From: an uncultured Porphyromonadaceae bacterium
GTDB lineage: Bacteria; Bacteroidota; Bacteroidia; Bacteroidales; Muribaculaceae
DNA: 64,000 bases
NCBI GenBank assembly: GCA_946414395.1
Contig: CAMKOE010000011.1
Coordinates: 1 to 64,000, forward strand
Reading direction: 5' to 3'
A model generated the notes under the pieces. That model was not told where the DNA came from. It searched no databases and saw only the letters and a list, made by a program, of their open reading frames with translations. The first letter of the stretch is position 1; every line of letters starts with the position of its first letter. Position numbers and translations under genes: made by a program. Positions 1 to 8,440 of this stretch are shown piece by piece.

Positions 1-125
1 GTGAGCCGAAAAGCGATGCAAAATTACAACCGTTCCCGATACTGACCAAATATTTTCGGAACTTTTTTTAAAAAAAATTTCACCGATTTTACTAACGTGC
101 TGATTATCTTGCAATTCCAATTTTA

Positions 126-184
126 CAAAAAATCGGCCCAAATTACCACTACCAATAATTATAGTGATTTTGGGCCGATTTTTA
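126..184 (-). terminator. Terminator of the radical SAM gene
   Basis: Bases 128-142 are perfectly complementary to 169-183 (15 pairs, core ATCGGCCCAAA). Read on the minus strand the hairpin is followed by a run of T. It lies 17 bases past the stop of the gene ending at 201. The remaining bases 1-125 show no gene. Confidence 0.75.
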
Positions 185-200
185 TTGATTTTTACAAGCC

Positions 201-980
201 TCAGGCATTGACCTGGACTTGGATTCCCGCATCGCGGAATCGTTGAGCGATGCGCTCCAGTTCTTCCTTGGAAATCTTGACGAGATCCTCGGCCGGAGTC
301 TTGCGGTCGATACTGTAGAGCATCACCTCGCGCGGCTGGATTTCCTGATAGGCCTTGAGCAGCGCATTCAATTCCTCGTCGGTCGTGTTGTCAAATTTCT
401 TCCCGTCATACTCACCGCGAATCATGATCGTCTGCACCACACACTGCCCCTTGAACTTCTTGAGGTCGGCGATGACACCCTCGGGGAGGCAATTGGGCGA
501 AACGGGACGGTTTATGGCAATGAACGTGTGGGGGATGGCACTATCCAGTTTGAGGATGTTATTATCGACCTTGAGTAGAGCATCGGCCACGGCAGGCTTG
601 CCCGCCATCGTGGAGTTGCTGAGCACCGACACCTTGGCATCAGGGAAAAACTCCGTGCGCAAGCGCAACACATCTTCTACCACTTTCTTGAACTCGGGAT
701 GGAGCGTGGGCTCGCCGTTGCCCGAGAAGGTGATGACGTCGAGCGTCTGCCCGGCGGCCTTCATTTCCTCGAGTTTGTGGCGCAGTTGCTTCTTCACCAT
801 CTCGCGGGTGGGCACGCCATCCTTGCCTGGGCCCTGAGCGTTAAAACCTGCCTCACAATACACGCAATCAAAGGAGCATATCTTGCCGTCGTTGGGCATG
901 AGGTTGATACCGAGTGACATCCCCAGCCTGCGGCTGTGGATGGGGCCATATATGGTCGAGTGAAAAATTACTGTTTGCAT
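201..980 (-). CDS. Radical SAM protein, COG0731-like
   Basis: A 259-residue radical SAM enzyme with the [4Fe-4S] ligand motif C35-x3-C39-x2-C42 and a SAM-binding GNGEPTLHP stretch at residues 88-96. The opening (ITIYGPIHSRRLG-like, then SLGINLMP) is typical of short radical SAM proteins grouped with wyosine/imidazoG37-type enzymes, but bacterial members have no assigned substrate, so the reaction is not known. No accessory cysteine-rich C-terminal domain is visible. It is a single-gene unit: the gap to the next gene upstream is 74 bases and a strong hairpin follows the stop. Family assignment is firm, function is open. Confidence 0.85.
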   Translation of the reverse strand: MQTVIFHSTIYGPIHSRRLGMSLGINLMPNDGKICSFDCVYCEAGFNAQGPGKDGVPTREMVKKQLRHKLEEMKAAGQTLDVITFSGNGEPTLHPEFKKVVEDVLRLRTEFFPDAKVSVLSNSTMAGKPAVADALLKVDNNILKLDSAIPHTFIAINRPVSPNCLPEGVIADLKKFKGQCVVQTIMIRGEYDGKKFDNTTDEELNALLKAYQEIQPREVMLYSIDRKTPAEDLVKISKEELERIAQRFRDAGIQVQVNA

Positions 981-1054
981 GATATTCTTGTTAATTGTTT
1001 AGGGTAATACAATATCAGTTTTTACACATTATATATAATAGGGTGACGCAAATG

Positions 1055-1600
1055 CTAGATCATGTTGAGTTGTTGCAGAATGTCGTTGACATCGATGTGC
1101 GACAAGGTGCGCCGTTGCTGCAGGGCGTCGGCAAAGGTATCCATCGCCTTGCGTACCCTTGAGTCGGAGAACAGCCTCGTCAAGTTCTCAAATGCCTCGT
1201 CAAAGATGGGTTCCACCTCGTCGCGCTCCAGTTGACAGTAATCGCGCCCGTCGTCATAGGCCGCATTAAACAACTGGTCACGCAACTTGTCATCCACCTT
1301 GCTGTTGTCGAGCACCATGCGCCGGCACAGGGCGTTGGCGACAGCGAGCCCCACCGAGATGCGGTAATGTCCCAGTATATACTTCCAGGCGCCGCGGGGC
1401 GACAGCCGGGGATTGCCCGCAAAGAAAAACTCGGGAGTGAACTGGATGCACTCCGGCCCCTCGGCATCGATTGTGACAGCCGTGAACAGGTCATCGGCAT
1501 CAAACACCGACAGCCCCAGCGCCATGCCTGCCACACCATAACTCTTGTCGAGTTCGTCGCGATATTTCATTATCTTCTTGTCTGCCATACTTCTCTTCAT
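1055..1600 (-). CDS. Conserved hypothetical protein coupled to RNase H
   Basis: A 181-residue soluble, acidic, mostly helical protein with no signal peptide or membrane segment that I do not recognise. It contains a clear Trp/Tyr-rich stretch (GAWKYILGHYRI) and a conserved-looking YDDGRDYCQLERDE segment. Its first ATG overlaps the stop of the upstream RNase H gene as ATGA, so the two are translationally coupled; a second ATG four codons in (position 1588) is an alternative start that would abolish the overlap. Position suggests co-expression with RNase H, not a proven functional link. Confidence 0.7.
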   Translation of the reverse strand: MKRSMADKKIMKYRDELDKSYGVAGMALGLSVFDADDLFTAVTIDAEGPECIQFTPEFFFAGNPRLSPRGAWKYILGHYRISVGLAVANALCRRMVLDNSKVDDKLRDQLFNAAYDDGRDYCQLERDEVEPIFDEAFENLTRLFSDSRVRKAMDTFADALQQRRTLSHIDVNDILQQLNMI

Positions 1601-2241
1601 TTACGGCCAAAGTCGGCCGGTATCTCGCCCCACTCTGCCGTGTTCCACTTGAGCAGGGCATTGGGCCACGTGTGCGTCGCTAGCCAGCGCTCGGCACGAC
1701 CGATGATTTCAAACAGCCTCGCATTGGCATCGGTGCGGGCCAACTTGGTGCGGCACTTCCCTGCCCTGACCCACGACAAGGCCGTGCGGCTGTCGCTGTA
1801 GATGGCCGTGTGGGTATTGCCCTGATTGGCAAACAGTGCCAATGCATGGACAATGGCCAGGAACTCGCCGATGTTGTTGGTCGCATCCTGAAAGGGACCC
1901 TGATGGAATAGTTCAACCCTAGTGGGCACGTCAACGCCGCGATACTCCATGACTCCTGGATTGCCCGCGCAGGCGCCGTCAACGGCAATGCTGTCGCGGA
2001 TGATCTCGGGAATGGCCTCATAATTGATATATTCACGTGGTGCTCGCGCGATAGCCCTGAGGATATCCATCTCCTCGGGGTCGTTTCGAAAGGCTTCTAC
2101 CGCCTCTTGCTGGGTATTATAAGCCTTGTAGCGGGCGCCGGGAAAGCCCTTGACCCGCAATTCACACTCGGCCCACGAGTCACAGATACCGGGTTCGGTC
2201 CCCCGCCATACAACATACCACTTGCGTTTACTACTAGCCAT
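1597..2241 (-). CDS. rnhA: Ribonuclease H with N-terminal viroplasmin domain
   Basis: RNase H degrades the RNA strand of RNA-DNA hybrids. Residues about 7-50 form the small caulimovirus viroplasmin-like hybrid-binding domain (WYVVWRG...GICDSW...FPGARYKAY). The catalytic domain follows from residue 85 with acidic residues D88, E126 and D150 and a C-terminal D210 in WGEIPADFGRK. I chose the ATG at 2241 (MASSKRKW): an upstream in-frame ATG at 2256 would sit practically at the transcription start predicted from the promoter at 2264-2295. First gene of a two-gene unit. Confidence 0.9.
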   Translation of the reverse strand: MASSKRKWYVVWRGTEPGICDSWAECELRVKGFPGARYKAYNTQQEAVEAFRNDPEEMDILRAIARAPREYINYEAIPEIIRDSIAVDGACAGNPGVMEYRGVDVPTRVELFHQGPFQDATNNIGEFLAIVHALALFANQGNTHTAIYSDSRTALSWVRAGKCRTKLARTDANARLFEIIGRAERWLATHTWPNALLKWNTAEWGEIPADFGRK

Positions 2242-2263
2242 AGAATCCTCTTTCAAAGACCGA

Positions 2264-2295
2264 CAAAGTTACATCATTTTTCTTAATGTGGCAAA
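2264..2295 (-). promoter_or_regulatory. Bacteroidota promoter for rnhA
   Basis: On the minus strand: TTTG (2295-2292), 20-base spacer, TAACTTTG (2271-2264). This matches the Bacteroidota primary sigma consensus TTTG-N19-21-TAnnTTTG in both boxes and spacing, and predicts a start of transcription near 2257. Confidence 0.75.
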
Positions 2296-2356
2296 TCGAG
2301 CGGCAGCAACCCCACGAAACAGGACCTGATTGAATTCAGGAACGACTGTCTTGCCA

Positions 2357-2896
2357 TCACTGGCAACCCGACAACAAGGTGGCCAGGCGGCGCGCGGTAC
2401 GCTCGGTGGCTTCGGCAGTCTCGATGTCGGTTGAATCAAATTGGAATTGAGCCTGGCTATAATAGGGAGTGCGCAGCGCCAGTTCCCGCTCGACCAGCGG
2501 CAAGACGTCAGCGTCATCAATATCTTTTACCTTGGGGCGTTTGCCCTTTTGCTCGGGCAGGAGCAGACGGGCCGTCAAGCGTTCAGGACTGGTGGTAAGC
2601 CAGACGGTGATGCCTGCCTCATTCATTATGTCCATGTTCCCGTTGTGGCATGGCGTGCCGCCTCCACACCCGACGATAATGCCAGGCATCATGGATACCG
2701 CCCGCAGTGCAGATGTCTCCATCTCGCGGAAACGCCCCTCGCCACAGGTGGCAAAAATCTCCATGATTGACGCGCCATGCAGGCGCTCGATGTAGTCATC
2801 CAGGTCGATAAACGGCACGTTCAACTGCCGGGCGAGCACTTCGCCCAGGGTGGTCTTGCCGCAACCCATGTAACCGATGAGGAAAACAGGTTTCAT
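2357..2896 (-). CDS. aroK: Shikimate kinase
   Basis: Phosphorylates shikimate with ATP in the chorismate pathway, in the cytoplasm. The 179-residue protein carries the Walker A loop GYMGCGKTT (residues 8-16), the shikimate-binding DLDDYIE (31-37), GEGRFRE (52-58), the GGGT turn (78-81) and the lid region around KGKRPKVKD. The start at 2896 (MKPVFLIG) is preferred because it overlaps the stop of the upstream epimerase as TGATG and leaves the usual few residues before the P-loop; an ATG at 2905 is possible. A second shikimate-pathway gene, aroA, lies at 47.8 kb. Confidence 0.92.
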   Translation of the reverse strand: MKPVFLIGYMGCGKTTLGEVLARQLNVPFIDLDDYIERLHGASIMEIFATCGEGRFREMETSALRAVSMMPGIIVGCGGGTPCHNGNMDIMNEAGITVWLTTSPERLTARLLLPEQKGKRPKVKDIDDADVLPLVERELALRTPYYSQAQFQFDSTDIETAEATERTARRLATLLSGCQ

Positions 2897-3909
2897 CACA
2901 GCCATCCAGCCTCACGATACCAGGTGATTGCCTCCCGGATGCCCTCACGCAGGGAATACTTGGGGTTGAAGCCGAAATCCCGTCGGGCATCGGCCGTGTC
3001 GCACAGCCAGTTGCGCTGCTTCAGGATCTTGAACTTGTCACGGTTGAGCGTGCTGGCCTTGAGGGTGACCTTGCCTATCCACTCGGCCACGTTGCACACC
3101 ACCTTGACCACCCACAACGGGCAGGTCACGGGGATGACAAATTTCTTGCCCAACTCCTCACAGACGATCTTGCGGAAATCCTGCTGAGTATAGCCCCTAT
3201 CCTCGCTGATGAAATAGGTCTTGCGCAGCGGCCCTCGCTCCAGCGCATCCATCACTCCCGTCACCAGGTCCTTGACATAGATAAAGGTGAGCATCTGCTT
3301 CTTGAAACCAACGCTGAAGTCAAAACCCCGCCTGATGCTCTTGATCATCAAGTAATAGTCCCGCTCACGTGGCCCATACACGCCCGTGCAGCGGAAGATG
3401 GTGTAAGGGAAGCCCTCGACCGACTGCAAGTAGGTCTCGGCCTTGAGTTTCGAGACGCCATAGAAGGAATTGGGCATCGGCACGTCGGTGGGCAATATCG
3501 GCTTGTAGGTTTTCTCGTCGCCAGGGCCCATGACACTCAGGCTGCTCATCAGCAGGAAGACGTCGGGCACGAGTTCGGTATTGCGCAGGGCATCGACAAG
3601 CGCACGCATGTAACCGTAGTTGACACGTTCAAAGTCCAGATAGTTAGTGCTCTTGGTGACGCCCAGGTTGTGGACGATGTAGTCCCACTTGCCCCACTCG
3701 CCAGCATGGTCGCGCAGGGTATCTTCCAGGCGGTCCTGGTCTTCATAGTCGAGTTCGATGAAATGGATGCGCTTATCCTGCAGGAACTCGCGGCTGGTGG
3801 TCGAGCGCACGGCGGCCCACACGTCCAGGCCCCGCTTGAGGGCTTCTTCAACAAGGAAGCCGCCGATGAAACCACCGGCTCCAGTGATAAGGATACTTTT
3901 ATTTGTCAT
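2896..3909 (-). CDS. NAD-dependent epimerase/dehydratase (extended SDR)
   Basis: A 337-residue extended short-chain dehydrogenase of the sugar nucleotide epimerase type. The Rossmann motif ITGAGGFIGG (residues 8-17), S122/S123 and the catalytic Y150-x3-K154 are all present, so it should be active on a nucleotide-sugar or related substrate, though the substrate cannot be read from sequence. It sits between a GT9 glycosyltransferase (overlap ATGA) and aroK (overlap TGATG), forming a tightly coupled three-gene unit. The envelope neighbour favours a role in surface glycan precursor metabolism; this is inference. Confidence 0.85.
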   Translation of the reverse strand: MTNKSILITGAGGFIGGFLVEEALKRGLDVWAAVRSTTSREFLQDKRIHFIELDYEDQDRLEDTLRDHAGEWGKWDYIVHNLGVTKSTNYLDFERVNYGYMRALVDALRNTELVPDVFLLMSSLSVMGPGDEKTYKPILPTDVPMPNSFYGVSKLKAETYLQSVEGFPYTIFRCTGVYGPRERDYYLMIKSIRRGFDFSVGFKKQMLTFIYVKDLVTGVMDALERGPLRKTYFISEDRGYTQQDFRKIVCEELGKKFVIPVTCPLWVVKVVCNVAEWIGKVTLKASTLNRDKFKILKQRNWLCDTADARRDFGFNPKYSLREGIREAITWYREAGWL

Positions 3910-5027
3910 TCTTGAGTGTCGTGTGATTCTTGATTACGTGTTTGAGCCAGTTTGGTGGCTTTGGTCTTGTGTTCAGCATTATACTCAACCGCCTTGATGA
4001 CGTGCTCAACGATATACTCGGGTGAGATGTTCTTGAGGCATCGGTAGTCGCCATACTTGCACTCCTTGTCACCCGTGATGGAGCACGGGCGGCAATCCAT
4101 GTCGAGTTGGATGTCGTCTTCCACAACCTGGTTGTAGCCCAGGTAGCCGCATGCCGGTGACGTCGGTCCCCAGATGGTCATGGCCTGCAGATCGACAAGC
4201 GACGCCAGGTGCATGTTGGCCGATTCCATGGTCAGCATCAGGTCACACTTGCTCAGGAGGGCATACTCGTCAATAAACGTGTGCTTGACCTCGGCCATCG
4301 AGACGACATTCTTGTACTTGCGCGCGATGGACCTGAGGGCAATCTTCTCGGCCTTGCCGCCACCCATGAGGAAAATCCAGTAATTCTCCCGCTTGCACAG
4401 TTCGGCCACCACCTGCTCCATTTGCTCCAGGGGGTAAGTCTTGTGAAGATGGGAAGAGAATGGCGATATGGCAATCCAGCGTTGTCCCGGCTCCTTTTCA
4501 AGCACGATGGGGCTGACAGGCCAGTCACGGCCGTCATACAGGTGGGTAAAGTCATCTGGCGCCTCAAATCCCAGTTGCTTAAACACATTGCGGTAGCGGT
4601 CATGAATCGGAGTGACCGGTTCGGTGGACCTGTGGCTGACCAGTGCCCTGCGCTTGGGTTTTTCCCTGTCGAGGCGTGCGATTTTCGCTCCGAGGGCACG
4701 CATGTAAGCGTTAATGATCCACGTGCCCTTGGCATTGTGCAGGTCGGCCACAGCATCAATGTCATAGAGTTTGTGCAACTGGGCCGACAGTTTCAACAGC
4801 CCGATGAGTCCACTATGGTTACCCTTGACGTCAAAGTCCACCACCTTGAGGTTGGCAGGACGGTCGTGAAACATCGATGCGGGCCATCTCTTGGTCAGCA
4901 TGATGAAGCGCGTGCCTGGGTTAGCCTTGCACACGGGGTACAGGACAGGAATTGTCATCGCCACATTGCCCAGCACCGACAAGCGGATGACGAGCACATT
5001 GCGGAATTGTTTCTTCTCAATTGCCAT
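3906..5027 (-). CDS. Glycosyltransferase family 9 (heptosyltransferase-like), copy A
   Basis: A GT9/ADP-heptose:LPS heptosyltransferase-fold protein of 373 residues, probably peripheral at the inner face of the cytoplasmic membrane and acting in lipopolysaccharide core or related glycan assembly. Visible features are the N-terminal NVLVIRLSVLGNVAMTIPVL strand and the C-terminal donor-site region with ESANMHLASLVDLQAMTIWG and WGPTSP. The start at 5027 aligns residue for residue with the paralogue at 5166-6221; an ATG three codons earlier (5036) is also possible. It differs from copy B by a longer, charged C-terminus of about 25 residues. It has its own promoter although it follows copy B. Confidence 0.85.
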   Translation of the reverse strand: MAIEKKQFRNVLVIRLSVLGNVAMTIPVLYPVCKANPGTRFIMLTKRWPASMFHDRPANLKVVDFDVKGNHSGLIGLLKLSAQLHKLYDIDAVADLHNAKGTWIINAYMRALGAKIARLDREKPKRRALVSHRSTEPVTPIHDRYRNVFKQLGFEAPDDFTHLYDGRDWPVSPIVLEKEPGQRWIAISPFSSHLHKTYPLEQMEQVVAELCKRENYWIFLMGGGKAEKIALRSIARKYKNVVSMAEVKHTFIDEYALLSKCDLMLTMESANMHLASLVDLQAMTIWGPTSPACGYLGYNQVVEDDIQLDMDCRPCSITGDKECKYGDYRCLKNISPEYIVEHVIKAVEYNAEHKTKATKLAQTRNQESHDTQE

Positions 5028-5061
5028 AGAGCACAAGATTGACTTTTGGTTTATCGTTTGG

Positions 5062-5092
5062 CAAAGTTATGGTTTTGTGGCGAAATATGCAA
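5062..5092 (-). promoter_or_regulatory. Promoter of the GT9-A/epimerase/aroK unit
   Basis: Minus strand: TTG (5092-5090), 20-base spacer, TAACTTTG (5069-5062). Predicted start of transcription near 5055, giving a leader of about 28 bases before the ATG at 5027. It separates the two tandem GT9 genes into different transcription units. Confidence 0.65.
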
Positions 5093-5165
5093 CAATTTGA
5101 CATCAATTATTAAATTACACTTCCAAATTCATCAGGTTTGGTTGATTTCCAGCAAAGGCTGGGAT

Positions 5166-6221
5166 TCACTGCTTGGCCTCCAGAATCTTGATGACATGCT
5201 CGGCAACCACCTGCGGCGTGATATTCCTCAGGCAAGGATAGTCACCGTTGCGGCATTCCCGCTCGCCATAGATTGAGCAGGGCCGGCAATCCATATCGAG
5301 TTGGATATCATCACGGCCATCCTGGCCATAGCCCTGGAATCCGCACTGTGGCGCGGTGGCTCCCCAGATGGTCACCGCCTTGAGTCCCACCAGCGACGCC
5401 AAGTGCATGTTGGCCGAGTCCATCGTGAGCATCAGGTCGCATTTTCCCAGCAGGGCATACTCGTCGGTAAATCCGTGCTTGATTTCGGCCATCGAGATGA
5501 CCCGCTCGTTTTCACTGGCTATCGACCGCAGGGCAACCTTCTCCTCCTTGCCGCCGCCCATGAGGAAAATCCAGTAGTTCTCATGCTGGCTCAGCAACGC
5601 TACCACCTGCCGCATGTGCTCCAGCGGATAGCACTTGCCCTCGTGGGCCGAGAACGGTGACACGGCAATCCACCGCTGGCCAAGGTCCTTTTCTAGCACA
5701 ATGGGACTGACAGGCATCGCCCGGCCGTCATACAGGCGTGTGAAGTCATCGGGCGCTTCCAGGCCCAATTGACGGAATACGCGACGGTAGCGGTCATGGG
5801 TAGGGGAAACTGGCTGGTCGCTCTTGTGATTGATGAGCGCCTTGCGGCGCGACCGCTCCTTGTCGAGATGGATAACGCGAATGCCACACAACCTCATGCA
5901 CAAGTCAATCACCCTGGTGCGGAGCACGTTGTGCAGGTCGGCGACGGCATCGATGTGGTACTGCTTGCGCAATTTTGCTGCCAGTCTCACCAGTCCGGGG
6001 ACGTTGCCATATTCCTGGTTGACATCGACACCGAGGACCATCAGGTTGTCAGGCCGGTCGTGGAACATCGATGCGGGCCACGGCTTGGTGAGCATGACAA
6101 ACCGAGTGTCCGGATTAGCCCGGCAGACGGGATACAGCACCGGAATCGTCATCGCCACGTCGCCCAGGGCCGAGAAGCGCATGACGAGCACATTGCGCCG
6201 TGGCGCTTCATTTCTTGCCAT
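5166..6221 (-). CDS. Glycosyltransferase family 9 (heptosyltransferase-like), copy B
   Basis: A 351-residue GT9 protein paralogous to copy A: the two share the N-terminal block (VAMTIPVLYPVC, then ANPDTRF), the central YDGR...PVSPIVLEK stretch, the MGGGK loop and the C-terminal SANMHLASLV region followed by CRPCSI. Same expected fold and general role as copy A, with a donor or acceptor that cannot be read from sequence. Its start overlaps the DUF4254 stop by 14 bases, so it is coupled to that gene. The tandem arrangement indicates gene duplication and probable divergence to consecutive transfer steps. Confidence 0.85.
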   Translation of the reverse strand: MARNEAPRRNVLVMRFSALGDVAMTIPVLYPVCRANPDTRFVMLTKPWPASMFHDRPDNLMVLGVDVNQEYGNVPGLVRLAAKLRKQYHIDAVADLHNVLRTRVIDLCMRLCGIRVIHLDKERSRRKALINHKSDQPVSPTHDRYRRVFRQLGLEAPDDFTRLYDGRAMPVSPIVLEKDLGQRWIAVSPFSAHEGKCYPLEHMRQVVALLSQHENYWIFLMGGGKEEKVALRSIASENERVISMAEIKHGFTDEYALLGKCDLMLTMDSANMHLASLVGLKAVTIWGATAPQCGFQGYGQDGRDDIQLDMDCRPCSIYGERECRNGDYPCLRNITPQVVAEHVIKILEAKQ

Positions 6222-6813
6222 ACAGGACGGGATTGGTAGCCGGGTCGTTATACATCTTCATCTGCCTATATACCTTCATGAACTTGCGCCCGGCGGCGAT
6301 ATCGTCGAGCAACTGGTCGATTGCCGCCGTGAGGTCGGTGCGTTGCTCGAGCAGTACATCGAGTTTGGCTTGACACTTGGCGATGTGGGCGGCATCGGCG
6401 TCGGCGCGCTCGGTCTGCTCACGCATGTGCCAGATTTTGAGCGCCAGGATCGACAGGCGGTCGATGGCCCAAGCGGGGCTCTCGGTGTTGATGGTAGCGT
6501 CGGGACGCATCTCCACCCCGGCATACTGCTTGCGGAAGTAGGCATCAATCTCTTCAACGAGGTCGGTACGGTCCTGATTGCTGCGGTCGATGCGGCGCTT
6601 CAGGGCCAGGGCCTCAACGGGGTCGATGTTCTCGTCGCGGATGATATCCTCGAGGTGCCACTGCACCGCATCAATCCAGTTCTTGCGGGCAAGGCTGTTC
6701 TCGATGGTTCCTTCTTGATAGGGATTGACAAACGTGGCATCGACGTCATCGGTAAGATGATAAAGTTTGACAATCTGGTCAAATATTTCGTTACACTGCT
6801 TGGCAAAAGTCAT
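6208..6813 (-). CDS. DUF4254 family protein
   Basis: A helical soluble protein of 201 residues belonging to DUF4254, recognised by the start MTFAKQCNEIFDQ and the block RKNWIDAVQWHLEDIIRDE. The start at 6813 was chosen over an upstream in-frame ATG at 6852 because it matches the family's usual beginning and avoids overlap with miaB. No biochemical function is known. It lies directly upstream of a GT9 glycosyltransferase with a 14-base overlap, an arrangement that argues for a part in the same glycan assembly process. Confidence 0.85.
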   Translation of the reverse strand: MTFAKQCNEIFDQIVKLYHLTDDVDATFVNPYQEGTIENSLARKNWIDAVQWHLEDIIRDENIDPVEALALKRRIDRSNQDRTDLVEEIDAYFRKQYAGVEMRPDATINTESPAWAIDRLSILALKIWHMREQTERADADAAHIAKCQAKLDVLLEQRTDLTAAIDQLLDDIAAGRKFMKVYRQMKMYNDPATNPVLYGKK

Positions 6814-6848
6814 GATTTGGATAATTTGGTAATAGTTCTTTATAGATG

Positions 6849-8219
6849 TCATTTATCGACGCGCTCGCCCTTGAGAGTCGCGCTCGAGACGCTGAGCACA
6901 CGGCACATCACCCTGTCACCGGGTTTCTCGCCACTGGCGGGAAAGACGATGACCTTGTTCTGCTGGGTGCGGCCGAACATGTCGTCGCGACTGCGCTTGC
7001 TGTAGCCCTCGACAAGCACTTCAAAGGTCTTGCCCACGTCCTTGCGGTTACTGCACAGCGACAGTTCGTTCTGCAAGGCAATCATGCGGTTCAAGCGGTC
7101 GATTTTCACGTCCTCGGGGACGTTGTCGGGCAGGTTCTTGGCGGCAAACGTGCCGGGACGCTCGCTGTACTTGAACATGAAGGCCGAGTCAAAGCCCACC
7201 TCACGCATCAGCGACAAGGTCTCCTGGAAGTCCTCCTCGGTCTCGTCGTGGAAGCCCGTGAACATGTCGGTCGAGATACCGCAATCGGGCATCGCGGCAC
7301 GGATGCGGCCGATGCGGTCCAGATACCACTCGCGGGTGTACTTGCGGTTCATGAGTTTGAGCACCTTGTTGCTGCCGCTCTGCACCGGCAGGTGAATGTG
7401 GTTGCAGATGTTATCATGGGCGGCCATTGTCTCGATGATGGCGTCGCTCAGGTCCTCGGGGTTGCTGGTGGTGAAGCGCACGCGCATCTCGGGGGCGGCC
7501 TCGGCGACCATCGCCAGCAGGCGGGCCAGGTCAACAGGTTCACTGCCGTCGGCAGGCTTATACAGGTAGGAATTGACATTCTGGCCCAGCAGGGTCACCT
7601 CCTTGAAGCCACGCTCCTGCAGGTCATGCAACTCGTTGAGGATGCTCTGCGGCTCACGGCTGCGCTCACGGCCACGGGTATAGGGCACGATGCAGTAGGT
7701 ACAGAAGTTGTTGCACCCTCTCATGATGCTGATAAAACCGCTCACCTTGCTGCCTCCCACGCGCGAGGGAATGATGTCGCGGTAGGTCTCGGTGGTCGAG
7801 AGGTCGGTATTGATTGCCTTCTCACCATTCTCGGCCAGGCCGATGAGGGCCGGCAGTTCCAGATAGGCGTCAGGGCCTGCCACCACATCCACGCCGTGCT
7901 CGCTGATGAGCACATCCTTCATGCGCTCGGCCATACAGCCGATGATGCCGATGATGAGGCGGCGCTGACGCTTGGCGCGGTAGGCGTTCAGTTGGTTCAG
8001 GCGCGAGAAGATGCGCTGCTCGGCATTGTCGCGCACCGAGCAGGTGTTGATAAAGATCGCGTCGGCCTCGTCGATGGTCTCGCAGGTCTCATAACCCGCC
8101 ATTTTCATCACTGTGGCCACGACCTCGCTATCGGCCACATTCATCTGGCAGCCGTAGGTCTCGAGCAGCAGGCGCTTGGCAGCGTCACCCTGCCCGTCAT
8201 ATTTCAGTTTCATTACCAT
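6849..8219 (-). CDS. miaB: tRNA-2-methylthio-N6-dimethylallyladenosine synthase
   Basis: Radical SAM methylthiotransferase converting i6A37 to ms2i6A37 in tRNAs reading UNN codons. The 456-residue protein has the N-terminal cluster-binding cysteines C24, C60 and C95, the radical SAM motif C169-x3-C173-x2-C176 followed by IVPYTRGRERSR, and a C-terminal TRAM-type RNA-binding region ending near GERV. Length and motif set are those of MiaB and not of MtaB, which is also present here (40.5 kb). The start may be the second Met (MKLKYDG, 8213). It leads the DUF4254/GT9-B unit with a 35-base gap. Confidence 0.93.
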   Translation of the reverse strand: MVMKLKYDGQGDAAKRLLLETYGCQMNVADSEVVATVMKMAGYETCETIDEADAIFINTCSVRDNAEQRIFSRLNQLNAYRAKRQRRLIIGIIGCMAERMKDVLISEHGVDVVAGPDAYLELPALIGLAENGEKAINTDLSTTETYRDIIPSRVGGSKVSGFISIMRGCNNFCTYCIVPYTRGRERSREPQSILNELHDLQERGFKEVTLLGQNVNSYLYKPADGSEPVDLARLLAMVAEAAPEMRVRFTTSNPEDLSDAIIETMAAHDNICNHIHLPVQSGSNKVLKLMNRKYTREWYLDRIGRIRAAMPDCGISTDMFTGFHDETEEDFQETLSLMREVGFDSAFMFKYSERPGTFAAKNLPDNVPEDVKIDRLNRMIALQNELSLCSNRKDVGKTFEVLVEGYSKRSRDDMFGRTQQNKVIVFPASGEKPGDRVMCRVLSVSSATLKGERVDK

Positions 8220-8246
8220 GTAGTCTGTCGTTTCGGTTCAAGACGA

Positions 8247-8254
8247 CAAAGGTA
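8247..8254 (-). promoter_or_regulatory. Likely -7 box of miaB
   Basis: TACCTTTG on the minus strand fits TAnnTTTG and lies 28 bases upstream of the miaB start. I see no good -33 box at the expected distance, so support is partial. Confidence 0.45.
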
Positions 8255-8380
8255 CAATTTTTCCGTCTAAAATCTCATCTTTTTATCGTTTAACTGCTTT
8301 CGCGGCAATGGAAACGGCTCTCACACTTCTCTTTTAAACGTGAACAGGCCGCCCAAAGTGAAAGTTGTGGCAAAAACTTA

Positions 8381-8410
8381 TTGGAGATTATGAAATTTTA
8401 TTTAACTTTG
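8381..8410 (+). promoter_or_regulatory. Promoter of the NagB-like/PIG-L gene
   Basis: TTG (8381-8383), 19-base spacer, TAACTTTG (8403-8410). The -33 TTG is what would otherwise look like an upstream start codon of the downstream gene, which supports initiation at the ATG at 8441, about 24 bases after the predicted transcription start. Confidence 0.7.
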
Positions 8411-8440
8411 CTAGGTTTTATAACAAATAAGGTAAAAAAG

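Noticed and set aside
2242-2256. Upstream ATG for RNase H at 2256
   Set aside because: It falls at the predicted transcription start; the ATG at 2241 gives the normal beginning of the family.
6846-8270. A 474-codon open frame opposite miaB, and similar long frames opposite nadB, pgi, the CoA-transferase and the vWA/unknown pair
   Set aside because: All are produced by GC-rich codon bias of the true genes on the other strand; none has a start context, promoter or domain.
8381-8440. A TTG start that would lengthen the NagB-like/PIG-L protein by 20 residues
   Set aside because: The TTG is the -33 box of a consensus promoter and the -7 box lies within the extension; the ATG at 8441 matches family starts.
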